This document shows positions 1 through 6,268 of a stretch of 9,567 nucleotides of DNA, piece after piece. The notes below the pieces were generated by a model. That model worked only from the letters and a program-made list of their open reading frames with translations, did no database searches and had not been told where the DNA came from. The position numbers and the translations under genes are program-made. This DNA comes from Leptospiraceae bacterium UBA2033 (GTDB taxonomy: Bacteria > Spirochaetota > Leptospiria > Leptospirales > Leptospiraceae): assembly GCA_002333425.1 (NCBI GenBank), contig DDBL01000005.1, forward strand, positions 12,299-21,865, written 5' to 3'. Numbering within the stretch: the stretch's first letter is position 1; every line of letters begins with the position of its first letter.

Positions 1-242
1 ACCCATTCTACTCTCAGTTCTTGCAGGTAATGGATGTATGTCTTGAGTGAGTTTTCATCTTGGTGTTTTAATACTACGTTAATTCCAAGACCTGGAAATT
101 TTTTTATACCGGATGGTTTAATAATTTCTTTGGGTGTGCTTACTAGTTTTGTTTTAGTTGGTTTTGCACTGATTGTTTTTTTAGAGGATGGTTTTGTTTT
201 GGGTGTAGGAATTTTCGATGTTTTTTTTGATTTAGGATTCAT
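1..242 (-). CDS. N-terminal part of a protein with a Lys/Pro/Thr-rich tail (runs off left edge)
   Basis: An open frame on the minus strand starts with ATG at 240-242 and stays open to the window edge (80 complete codons), so only the N-terminus is seen. Residues 1 to about 45 are dominated by Lys, Pro, Thr and Ser (beginning MNPKSKKTSKIPTPK), as in a flexible basic linker. The composition then changes to a folded-looking part near residue 48 (KKFPGLGINVVLKHQDENSL, then YIHYLQELRVEW). I do not recognise the family. No clear Shine-Dalgarno sequence precedes the ATG. A run of eight A residues on the coding strand lies at codons 5-8 (positions 221-228). The hydrophobic frame on the opposite strand over the same bases is its shadow. 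The coding call rests on the ATG, the uninterrupted frame and the plausible protein composition; function is unknown. Confidence 0.7.
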   Translation of the reverse strand, partial: MNPKSKKTSKIPTPKTKPSSKKTISAKPTKTKLVSTPKEIIKPSGIKKFPGLGINVVLKHQDENSLKTYIHYLQELRVEW

Positions 243-321
243 ATAACGTTTAGTTTTTTATTGGTCTTTTTATTTATCAACAACTTTAAAAGTATTTTGT
301 GGGAAAATAGATTTGGCATTT

Positions 322-337
322 TTGAGAATACTCTCAA
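322..337 (-). other. Short hairpin between the two left-hand minus-strand genes
   Basis: TTGAGA and TCTCAA form a perfect 6-bp stem with a 4-base loop, 13 bases past the stop of the 84-residue gene. No T-run follows on the minus strand, so it is at best a weak or Rho-assisted transcript end. Confidence 0.3.
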
Positions 338-349
338 GTAACCGCTTGT

Positions 350-604
350 TCACACTTCTTTGTAGGCGATTTCTTTTCCTTTTTCTGTAAGAACAAGTTC
401 ATCTCCTACTTGTTGCAGAAGTCCGTAACCCATAAGAGCGTGCCAAGCATTTCGGATTTCGATTACATCTAGTCCCCAGCTTTTGATTGTGTCCATTACG
501 ATACGTTTATGAAGTTTTTCATTTGCCTGAATATTATTTTCTTTGAATATGTTTAAAATTTTCTCAGCTGTGTTCATGTCGTCAGAATTTTTATTTAGAG
601 CCAT
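350..604 (-). CDS. Small winged-helix-like protein of unknown function
   Basis: An 84-residue protein, fully open, starting with ATG at 602-604. The sequence reads as mostly helical up to about residue 60. It ends in a short two-strand hairpin and helix (YGLLQQVGDELVLTEKGKEI, residues 60-79), the look of the recognition helix plus wing of small winged-helix proteins. This is a shape-based impression, not a family match, and I see no catalytic motif, signal peptide or membrane segment. The first 10 bases (ATGGCTCTAA) overlap the end of crcB, which suggests coupled translation with the channel gene. A second ATG at codon 10 is a possible alternative start; neither has a good Shine-Dalgarno sequence. 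The overlap favours the first. Whether it regulates anything cannot be told. Confidence 0.6.
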   Translation of the reverse strand: MALNKNSDDMNTAEKILNIFKENNIQANEKLHKRIVMDTIKSWGLDVIEIRNAWHALMGYGLLQQVGDELVLTEKGKEIAYKEV

Positions 605-966
605 TTAGCAATCATATAACTAACTGATACAGCTAAAAGCGAAAGGCTTAAATTTAGAAAAACATTGAGCAATGCAGGAAGGAATTTGGCTTGTAAAAAT
701 AAGGTTAAGGTATCAAGACTAAAAGAGGAAAATGTAGTGAAGCCTCCTAAAAATCCAATAAATACCAATTGTCTAAAAACTGGAATTGTCTCTAATCGAT
801 GTTCGTTTAAGGCAAATAAAATTCCAATCACACAAGAGCCGATTACGTTTACCGCAAGTGTCCCGTGAGGAAAATGATTTCCAAAAATTCGATTCATCAG
901 ATCCGATAAAAAAAAACGAGTGACACTTCCAAGCCCACCACCCAAGAATATAAATAAATATTTCAT
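595..966 (-). CDS. crcB: Fluoride-specific ion channel CrcB/Fluc
   Basis: A 123-residue membrane protein, the normal length for a single-domain Fluc subunit. In characterised members two copies assemble as an antiparallel dimer in the inner membrane and let fluoride leave the cell, relieving toxicity. Visible family motifs are GGGLGSVTRF near the N-terminus (residues 9-18, with Arg17), GTLAVNVIGS (35-44, with pore Asn40) and GFLGGFTTFSSF (71-82, with the two Phe of the 'Phe box' at 79 and 82). Four hydrophobic segments are visible, at about 2-20, 36-54, 66-90 and 98-120. It starts with ATG at 964-966. The 84-residue gene overlaps its 3' end by 10 bases. I see no fluoride riboswitch upstream. 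A run of nine T on the coding strand (908-916, codons for Arg17-Phe-Phe-Leu20) is slippage-prone. Confidence 0.93.
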   Translation of the reverse strand: MKYLFIFLGGGLGSVTRFFLSDLMNRIFGNHFPHGTLAVNVIGSCVIGILFALNEHRLETIPVFRQLVFIGFLGGFTTFSSFSLDTLTLFLQAKFLPALLNVFLNLSLSLLAVSVSYMIAKWL

Positions 967-995
967 GAATTAGATTTAAGTAAGGATGCAAATAT

Positions 996-1023
996 ATTGT
1001 AAAGAAATATTATTTATTTCAAA
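996..1023 (-). promoter_or_regulatory. Candidate crcB promoter
   Basis: On the minus strand, TTTGAA (1018-1023) and TACAAT (996-1001) are separated by 16 bases and lie upstream of the crcB ATG. The -10 is good and the -35 weak. Chance matches are common in such AT-rich DNA. Confidence 0.3.
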
Positions 1024-1044
1024 GACTGCGTAAAAACATGATGT

Positions 1045-1115
1045 TCTCACAGATCACACTGAGAACACAGAGAAAAGAATTAATACTCTCTGCGAACTCT
1101 GTGCTCTCTGTGAGA
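1045..1115. repeat. Imperfect palindrome built from CACAGAG-type units
   Basis: The left arm (1045-1074) and the reverse complement of the right arm (1086-1115) share TCTCACAGA at the outer end and CGCAGAGA/CACAGAGA at the inner end, with a diverged middle and an 11-base spacer. The units resemble the other CACAGAG / CACNGAT repeats at 1536, 4178, 4306 and 7290. It sits between the divergent crcB and A-PCP-R genes, so it is not a normal transcription terminator. It may be a dispersed intergenic repeat that can fold as a long hairpin. Confidence 0.75.
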
Positions 1116-1192
1116 GATATTTTCTTTGTTTTTGGACAAGTTCTGGAATGATCTAATGCACACTATCGCTAACGAATAGAGAGTTTATTGAA

Positions 1193-4171
1193 GTGAACAC
1201 AAATTTTATATATAAATCTTTTCTAGAAGAATTTCAAAAAATTGTAAAAGAATTTCCGGACTCGATTGCTATTTCCTCTGAAGCGGGTGAAATTTCTTAT
1301 TCTGAATTAAGTTATCGGATAATACAAGTTAGCCACAATTTGTATGAAGCTGGAATTCTAGAAGGAGATATCATTGCTTTATGGATGAAAAAATCTCCTG
1401 AATACATTGTGTCTATTTTGGCAATATGGAAACTAGGAGCTATATTTCTACCGTTAGACGAAAAGACTCCAAAGGCTCGTGTAGATTGGATTTGTAAAGA
1501 TGCGAATGTGACGTTACTGATAACTTCTGGTTTGCCACAGAGGCACAGAGATACAGAGATTGATGATTTTGTAGCTTCCTCATTTCGCTTACCCACCATT
1601 CGAGAGCTTCAATGTGATGATGTTGCTTACATCATATATACCTCTGGTTCTACTGGAAATCCGAAAGGCGTAGTTGTGCCCCATGAAGGGATTGTCAATT
1701 TTTTAGAAAAACAAATCGAAGTATTCCAAGTTACTTCTAAGAGTAAAATTTTACAGTATCTTTCGATTGGATTTGATGCTTCGATTTCCGAGATCGGCAT
1801 AGCACTATTAGCCGGTGCAGAAATCCGAATTGAGAAAGAAGAAGAAATTAAAACAACAGATGGACTTATAGCAATTCTTGAAAATGAGCGAATAACGCAT
1901 ATTTGCCTTCCTCCTTCTTTACTGCCGATTCTACCAATAGAAAAAATTCCCACTAGTTTAGAGACAATTATCATTGGAGGAGAAGTTTGTCCAGTTGAGA
2001 CAGTGAGATTATGGTCAAAGAGATTTCGACTTGTGAATGTATATGGACCGACCGAGGTTACTGTTTGTTCTAGCCTTGTAGTATGTGAGCCTAATTGGGA
2101 TAAACCGCTTATTGGAAATCCAATTCCAAATAGGGAATTTTCTATTCTAGATGAAAACTTAATTCCAGTAAAAGAGGGAGAGTCCGGGGAATTGTATTTG
2201 AGTGGTGTAGGGCTTGCGAAAGAATATTTGAATTTGCCTGCATTAACTAAAGAAAAATTTCCTTTCCTAAATGGAACTAGGTTTTATAAAACAGGGGATC
2301 GTGTTCTAAAACATTTGTCTTTGGAGATAGAATTTTTAGGAAGGATGGATAGGCAATTTAAGCACAAGGGAAATTTAATAGAGCCGATGGAAGTGGAACG
2401 AGCATTAGCCGCATACCCTGGAATTTCTTTTGTATTTGTAATGAAACGAAACCTAGATCGAGAAGTTTTAGTAGCTTACATAAATTGGATTAGAAAAGGT
2501 GATATGGAAGATCATTCTCCAAGTTTGCATTTCGAAAAAAACGATTACAAAGAAAATAATTTAGTAAACCAAATAAAACAATATCTATCTACTTTATTAC
2601 CTAAATGGATGATTCCAGAGCGATTTGTTTTTTTAGAAAAAATTCCATTGAATGCAAATGAAAAGTTGGATGTCAAATCTCTTCCCGAATTGGAAAGCAC
2701 CCGCCCAAAGTATCTGCCACTTTATAAAAAACCAATTTCACAAAAAGAGATTACACTTTGTGAGATTTTTGCGAAAATACTTTCGGTTTATCCGATTGGA
2801 ACTCAGGACGACTTTTTTTTACTGGGTGGAGATTCTATTTCGATGATTTCTTTGTTAGCAGAGTGTAGTTTACTTAGTATTACCCTCTCGCCAGAAAAGT
2901 TCATTCAAAATCCGACTGTAGAAGGTATCGCAAAACACGAAGGTGTTGAGAATACTTTTTTTTCTAAAGTAGAATTTCTAAATCAGGAAGCTTTATTCGA
3001 TGTTGAGATTAAAAGCACTATTCAAAATTCTACTCTTACAAAAAATGTTTTTTCTAATATTCTACTCACCGGAGCCACTGGCTTTTTAGGATCTAGAATT
3101 TTATTTGAGTTAAGAAAAAATTCTAAAGCAAATATTTATTGTATTGTGCGAAATCTAAAAAAACGCGATCCCAGAAAAATTCTAGAAAAAATATTCATTG
3201 AACAGGAAATACAAATACAAGATTGGACTCAGATTTATTTTATAGAAGGAGATATTTCTAAACCCAATCTCGGTCTTTGTGAACTAGACTGGGAGTTTTT
3301 AACCAGCAAAATAGATAGTGTATTTCATTTTGCTGCGGCGGTAAATTTAGTTTTACCTTATGATAAACTAAAACCAACTAATACTGATTCTACAAAAGAA
3401 ATTTTAAAATTCTGCTCTACTAAATTCAGAAAGTATTTACACTACGCTTCTACTCTTTCTGTTTTTGTTTCAACAAACGACCCTAGAGATAGATTTTACG
3501 AAAATGACGAACTGAATACAATGTCAGAAGTTTATGGTGGTTATGCGCAATCAAAATGGGTAAGTGAAAAATTATTAATGAATGCAAAACAATCTGGAAT
3601 GGATTCTATCTTTATTTATAGATTTGGTCTAATCACTGGTGATAGTAAAACTGGATACTCCAAGAGGGATGATTTTTTTTCTGAGTTCTTACAATCTATC
3701 CTAAATCTAAAAATTCTACCTGACTTAGAAGGCAAGGAATTATCTGTTGATGTCACAGCTTTAGACTATGCGGCTAATGCCTGTATAACGATTTCTTCCC
3801 AATTAAATCATACTTCTAAAAATTCAATTTTCCATATAGCAAATCCTAAGTCTTTAAAGTTATCTGAACTCATCTCTATTTTTACCCAACTCCAATTATC
3901 TATTTCCCAAGTTCCAAAACAACAATTTATAGACTTCTGTAAGTCAAGTGAACTAGAAAATTCTTATTTGTATTTATCTCTCTCTCGTTTTATTTTGGAA
4001 AACCGAGCGTTTACTCTCATTCGTCCACTCGATTTATTCCAAGCCACTTCAGTCCAATTTGATTTCACCAACACAAATCAAATCCTAAACTCCAAAATAG
4101 AATGCCCCAAACCAGATATATCTCTTCTGCAAAAATACATCCAATTCTTGGAGTCACAAGAGTTGTTTTAA
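1193..4171 (+). CDS. Single-module NRPS-like reductase (adenylation, carrier protein, thioester reductase)
   Basis: A 992-residue enzyme. The adenylation domain (about 1-500) shows YIIYTSGSTGNPKG (146-159), FDASISE (194-200), NVYGPTE (282-288), YKTGDR (365-370), GRMDRQFKHKG (383-393) and the catalytic Lys491. The carrier domain (about 515-585) has the phosphopantetheine Ser548 in LGGDS. The reductase domain (about 620-990) has the NAD(P)-binding TGATGFLG (626-633) and YAQSK, Tyr784 and Lys788. Such enzymes activate a carboxylic acid with ATP, load it on the carrier arm and release it by NAD(P)H reduction as an aldehyde or alcohol. Asp195, at the GrsA Asp235 position, implies an alpha-amino acid substrate. 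There is no condensation domain, so no peptide bond is expected. The start is GTG with AGAGAG 9 bases upstream; an in-frame stop at 1154-1156 rules out a much earlier start. No phosphopantetheinyl transferase or tailoring gene is in the window. It stands alone, divergent from crcB. Confidence 0.9.
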   Translation: MNTNFIYKSFLEEFQKIVKEFPDSIAISSEAGEISYSELSYRIIQVSHNLYEAGILEGDIIALWMKKSPEYIVSILAIWKLGAIFLPLDEKTPKARVDWICKDANVTLLITSGLPQRHRDTEIDDFVASSFRLPTIRELQCDDVAYIIYTSGSTGNPKGVVVPHEGIVNFLEKQIEVFQVTSKSKILQYLSIGFDASISEIGIALLAGAEIRIEKEEEIKTTDGLIAILENERITHICLPPSLLPILPIEKIPTSLETIIIGGEVCPVETVRLWSKRFRLVNVYGPTEVTVCSSLVVCEPNWDKPLIGNPIPNREFSILDENLIPVKEGESGELYLSGVGLAKEYLNLPALTKEKFPFLNGTRFYKTGDRVLKHLSLEIEFLGRMDRQFKHKGNLIEPMEVERALAAYPGISFVFVMKRNLDREVLVAYINWIRKGDMEDHSPSLHFEKNDYKENNLVNQIKQYLSTLLPKWMIPERFVFLEKIPLNANEKLDVKSLPELESTRPKYLPLYKKPISQKEITLCEIFAKILSVYPIGTQDDFFLLGGDSISMISLLAECSLLSITLSPEKFIQNPTVEGIAKHEGVENTFFSKVEFLNQEALFDVEIKSTIQNSTLTKNVFSNILLTGATGFLGSRILFELRKNSKANIYCIVRNLKKRDPRKILEKIFIEQEIQIQDWTQIYFIEGDISKPNLGLCELDWEFLTSKIDSVFHFAAAVNLVLPYDKLKPTNTDSTKEILKFCSTKFRKYLHYASTLSVFVSTNDPRDRFYENDELNTMSEVYGGYAQSKWVSEKLLMNAKQSGMDSIFIYRFGLITGDSKTGYSKRDDFFSEFLQSILNLKILPDLEGKELSVDVTALDYAANACITISSQLNHTSKNSIFHIANPKSLKLSELISIFTQLQLSISQVPKQQFIDFCKSSELENSYLYLSLSRFILENRAFTLIRPLDLFQATSVQFDFTNTNQILNSKIECPKPDISLLQKYIQFLESQELF
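1536..1559 (+). repeat. Three 8-base CACAGAG tandem units inside the A-PCP-R gene
   Basis: CACAGAGG, CACAGAGA and TACAGAGA follow each other exactly and are translated as part of PQRHRDTE (residues 115-122). They lie in the variable loop just before the YIIYTSGSTG core. The same unit type occurs in the intergenic palindrome at 1045-1115. This looks like an intergenic repeat captured in frame. Confidence 0.8.
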
Positions 4172-4177
4172 GATCAC

Positions 4178-4197
4178 CACGGACGGACACAGATAGT
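4178..4197 (+). repeat. Two 10-base CAC-GA repeat units
   Basis: CACGGACGGA and CACAGATAGT are adjacent, starting 7 bases after the stop of the A-PCP-R gene. They match in pattern the three units at 4306-4335. Confidence 0.6.
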
Positions 4198-4219
4198 ATT
4201 TGTTTGAAGGCAAAGTCGG

Positions 4220-4255
4220 TCACTGAGTGAAATTTTTGTTGAATAACAAAAATTT
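4220..4255. terminator. Palindrome and AT-rich hairpin, possible terminator or small repeat element
   Basis: TCACTGAGTGA (4220-4230) is a perfect palindrome about a central base. It runs into a perfect 11-bp stem, AAATTTTTGTT (4230-4240) and AACAAAAATTT (4245-4255), with the loop GAAT. It lies about 50 bases past the A-PCP-R stop. The stem is weak (A/T) and only a short T-run follows, so terminator function is uncertain; it could be part of a dispersed element. Confidence 0.4.
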
Positions 4256-4305
4256 TGTATCGAATGTGCCGCTACTGCGTAATAATTGAAACTCTTAAAG
4301 ATTAC

Positions 4306-4335
4306 CACCGATGGACACGGATGAACACCGATAAG
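4306..4335 (+). repeat. Three 10-base CACNGATNNA tandem units
   Basis: CACCGATGGA, CACGGATGAA and CACCGATAAG are exact head-to-tail units with CAC and GAT fixed in phase. It is the clearest cluster of the 10-base version of the repeat. Confidence 0.75.
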
Positions 4336-4482
4336 ATTTTTTAGTTTACATCATCCTAGATGAATGTTGTTTGTTGTAAGGCATTTGGTCCATAGATTCT
4401 GAGAGGATAAGCGGGATTATATCCAAGTAAATTTAGATTTTCTTCTTAATTTAAAAAAATATTCTAGTCACTAAATTTTTCA

Positions 4483-4511
4483 TTTACATTGTGGCTAATG
4501 GCAAATAGATA
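4483..4511 (+). promoter_or_regulatory. Candidate promoter of the restriction-like block
   Basis: TTTACA (4483-4488) and TAGATA (4506-4511) are separated by exactly 17 bases. The predicted start would lie near 4518, giving a leader of about 20 bases to the mini-ORF and about 84 to the ATG at 4602. It is the best sigma70-like match in this gap. Confidence 0.45.
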
Positions 4512-4539
4512 ACGTCTCTCCACCTAAAGAATTTGAATT

Positions 4540-4605
4540 ATGAGTTTAGCGCAAACTGCTATGCGCTTGTGGATGATGACAGTATTGACGGGTAACTATA
4601 TATGA
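4540..4605 (+). CDS. 21-codon mini-ORF whose stop overlaps the next start (possible leader peptide)
   Basis: ATG at 4540-4542 opens a 21-residue frame (starting MSLAQTAMRLW) ending in TGA at 4603-4605. The sequence ATGA at 4602-4605 is shared with the start of the 74-residue gene. Inside it AGCGCA (4548-4553) and TGCGCT (4562-4567) form a 6-bp stem with an 8-base loop. The start has only a weak upstream AAAGA. It could be a translation-coupling leader, the decayed tail of an older gene, or chance. No homology is claimed. Confidence 0.3.
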   Translation: MSLAQTAMRLWMMTVLTGNYI

Positions 4606-4826
4606 TGGAATCAATGTTAAGTGAAGATGTTTTTCCTCGGAAAGATTTAATTTATCGGATTGATAGAGAATTTGTACAGGCTAGAGCATTATTTCTATTT
4701 GGCAGAGAATTTTCTGATGAAGAAATAGATCAAACAACAAAGTACATTGAATGGGGTTTATCGACCGCTGTTTTTGATGTCATTGATATTTCGTTAAAAG
4801 AAACGAGAGCGGATAATCTAAAGTAA
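4602..4826 (+). CDS. Small acidic helical protein of unknown function
   Basis: A 74-residue, mostly helical protein, rich in Asp and Glu, with no Cys, signal peptide or membrane segment. It has the pattern DLIYRIDREF (15-24), an EFSDEEIDQ turn (36-44) and a helix with Trp51 (KYIEWGLSTA). The general layout, a short N-terminal helix, an acidic 'E/D-E-I' helix and a C-terminal helix, weakly resembles the 68-residue protein at 6269-6475, but identity is too low to claim relationship by eye. Three ATG codons (4602, 4605, 4614) lie close together and none has a clear Shine-Dalgarno sequence. The first overlaps the mini-ORF stop. Its stop is 10 bases from the next start, so the two genes are probably cotranscribed. 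I do not recognise the family. Confidence 0.65.
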   Translation: MMESMLSEDVFPRKDLIYRIDREFVQARALFLFGREFSDEEIDQTTKYIEWGLSTAVFDVIDISLKETRADNLK

Positions 4827-4836
4827 GGGAAATTCC

Positions 4837-5127
4837 ATGAAAAACTATCTATACAAATTTGAGTTTATCTCCGGCGAATATGAGAATTATTTTTTCCAGC
4901 AAGTGAAAGCAAAGAATGAAAAGGAAGCTATTATTGAAATTGTTTCTCGTTTTAGAAATACTTCTATACATAAAGCGAATCGGTATATTGGCAGAAGTCT
5001 TGGCTTGAATTGGACAATAGAAAGATTCTGGAATGATATGGATAAAAAAATATTATCAGAAGATGAAATGGAGGGATATAATTTACTTTCAGTAAAAGAA
5101 ATTGATTTTGATTTGGAAGGGGTTTAA
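4837..5127 (+). CDS. 96-residue protein of unknown function
   Basis: The protein begins MKNYLYKFEFISGEYENYFF. The N-terminal 45 residues read as beta-strands and a helix (QVKAKNEKEAIIEIVSRF, 22-39), followed by an aromatic stretch with three Trp/Phe residues (LNWTIERFW, 57-65) and an acidic C-terminus. It is soluble, with no recognised catalytic motif. AGGGA 6 bases before the ATG is a good ribosome binding site. The 10-base spacing from the 74-residue gene suggests one operon of two small genes, an arrangement that toxin-antitoxin pairs also use, but nothing in either sequence identifies a toxin or antitoxin. I do not recognise the family. Confidence 0.7.
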   Translation: MKNYLYKFEFISGEYENYFFQQVKAKNEKEAIIEIVSRFRNTSIHKANRYIGRSLGLNWTIERFWNDMDKKILSEDEMEGYNLLSVKEIDFDLEGV

Positions 5128-5195
5128 GAGTAATATGTAATCCATTTCTTTTCTCCGAGATGCCTATTTTTTTCCTTGCTATAGATAGGATATTC

Positions 5196-5207
5196 CTAAC
5201 ATGTTAG
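5196..5207. promoter_or_regulatory. Perfect 12-base palindrome, possible operator
   Basis: CTAACATGTTAG is a perfect palindrome in the 138-base gap before the nuclease-like gene at 5266. It is a size and position typical of a dimeric repressor site. A weak promoter-like pair follows it (TTGCTC at 5215-5220, TTTAAA at 5238-5243, 17 bases apart). No regulator for it is evident in the block. Confidence 0.35.
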
Positions 5208-5265
5208 TCTAGAGTTGCTCCATACGCAATATTGAAATTTAAACGAAGCAACGATCTATATAACT

Positions 5266-6198
5266 ATGACAGATAAAAAGCCATCTCCTTCAGACTTGCT
5301 TGTAAAAGATTTTTTAGATAATGCAAAGGAATTTAATGCCAATGTTGAATTAATCAAAGTATTAAAATCAAGGACTTATAAAATCGGTAACTCAAATGTT
5401 TTAGTAAGAGCTTCATCGGATGGAAATAAGCGTTACTTCTTTGGAATTAATTATTTAACAATAGAGGAAATTGCAAATTTAGAAAATCCATTTATTGCTT
5501 TTATATGTGGATCGGTTGAGAAAACGATTATTATCCCCGCAAAAGTATTCTTTAAACACTTACCTGACATTAGTCATGATCGTAATGGTGAATATAAAAT
5601 AAATATAGATTCAGACTTAAATGTTGTTTTATCGGGAAAAGGAAATCGTTTGAATTGCCAAGAATATATTAATGCTTGGAAACTTTTACTCAATCCACCT
5701 AAAATTAAAACGGAAGAAAGAGTAAGTGTAGAAGAGAGTTTACACTCTGTTATCCAAGGTCGATTAATAGAAATTGGAAATATTAGAGGTTATAAAACTT
5801 TTTGCCCTGATAAATCGAAAAAGTTTAATGATAGAAAAATTGAAGACATAACTAGCTTACAAGTATGTCCTACATTACAATTTTCTGATCATAACCTACT
5901 TCGTAAAATAGATGTTCTTTGGTTTCTTAATAAAGGAGATAACTTTATTCCAAAATATGCCTTTGAGGTAGAACTATCAACTGGAGTTTGGTCTGGGGTT
6001 GGTAGAATGGCGACTTTACTAAATTATAGCGATGTTGGTCTGTATGTAATTGCACAGGATAAGAAGAAGTTTGCGCAAGTGATAAATGCTTTTTCTGATT
6101 ATAACGATAGATATAAATTTATTGAAGATGTAATGCTTGGGCAATTGTATTCTGCTGAACTCAATTTACGAGAATTGAAATTTGATATTGGGTTATAA
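5266..6198 (+). CDS. Two-domain protein with a PD-(D/E)xK nuclease-like core
   Basis: A 310-residue soluble protein. Residues about 28-105 form a strand-rich region with RYFFGINYLT (56-65) and AFICGSVEKTIIIPAKVF (78-95), reminiscent of N-terminal domains in restriction-associated proteins. Residues about 155-270 look like a restriction-endonuclease fold: a helix LHSVIQGRLIEIG (159-171), Asp216 in KIDVLWF, then FEVELSTGVWSGVGRM (233-248). The FEVE(x)ST...SG..RM pattern is one I associate with restriction-like proteins in defence neighbourhoods. The usual E/D-x-K is E234-V-E236 here, so Lys is replaced by Glu; it may be an active variant or an inactive relative. The ATG has a poor Shine-Dalgarno. 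It lies 70 bases before the 68-residue gene of the TdeIII pair, same strand. Nuclease activity is inference. Confidence 0.72.
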   Translation: MTDKKPSPSDLLVKDFLDNAKEFNANVELIKVLKSRTYKIGNSNVLVRASSDGNKRYFFGINYLTIEEIANLENPFIAFICGSVEKTIIIPAKVFFKHLPDISHDRNGEYKINIDSDLNVVLSGKGNRLNCQEYINAWKLLLNPPKIKTEERVSVEESLHSVIQGRLIEIGNIRGYKTFCPDKSKKFNDRKIEDITSLQVCPTLQFSDHNLLRKIDVLWFLNKGDNFIPKYAFEVELSTGVWSGVGRMATLLNYSDVGLYVIAQDKKKFAQVINAFSDYNDRYKFIEDVMLGQLYSAELNLRELKFDIGL

Positions 6199-6255
6199 AG
6201 GCTAATATTTAATAGCTCCCATAAGTTATTCGATATCCGCAGATAATATTTATAA

Positions 6256-6261
6256 AAGGAG
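6256..6261 (+). promoter_or_regulatory. Strong ribosome binding site before the 68-residue gene
   Basis: AAGGAG with a 7-base spacer to the ATG at 6269. It is the best Shine-Dalgarno in the window, and it matters because the following nuclease gene, which lacks one, probably depends on translation arriving from this gene. Confidence 0.75.
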
Positions 6262-6268
6262 ACTAGGT

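Larger units (their letters stand above)
4172..4601. other. 430-base stretch without a normal-sized gene
   Basis: From left to right it holds two CACNGAT-type units (4178-4197), a palindrome plus AT-rich hairpin (4220-4255), three more 10-base units (4306-4335), about 145 bases (4336-4480) in which I see nothing, a candidate promoter (4483-4511) and a 21-codon mini-ORF (4540-4605) containing a small hairpin. It separates the biosynthetic gene from the restriction-like block and may be an insertion boundary, though no transposase remnant or tRNA is visible. Confidence 0.6.

Noticed and set aside
34..246. Plus-strand 70-residue hydrophobic frame
   Set aside because: It is the complement of the Lys/Pro/Thr-rich minus-strand gene at 1-242; AAA-rich codons read in reverse give Phe and Val runs that mimic membrane segments.
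967..1192. Fluoride riboswitch upstream of crcB
   Set aside because: I looked for the conserved GGNGAUGG-type core and pseudoknot on the minus strand and saw only AT-rich sequence and the CACAGAG palindrome.
1312..1974. Minus-strand frames within the A-PCP-R gene
   Set aside because: They are antisense shadows of strongly conserved adenylation motifs on the plus strand.
1536..4335. CRISPR array
   Set aside because: The repeats are 8-10 bases in direct contact without spacers, and no Cas gene is present.
4602..5127. Toxin-antitoxin pair
   Set aside because: The gene spacing fits, but neither protein shows a toxin active site or an antitoxin DNA-binding motif, so no such call is made.
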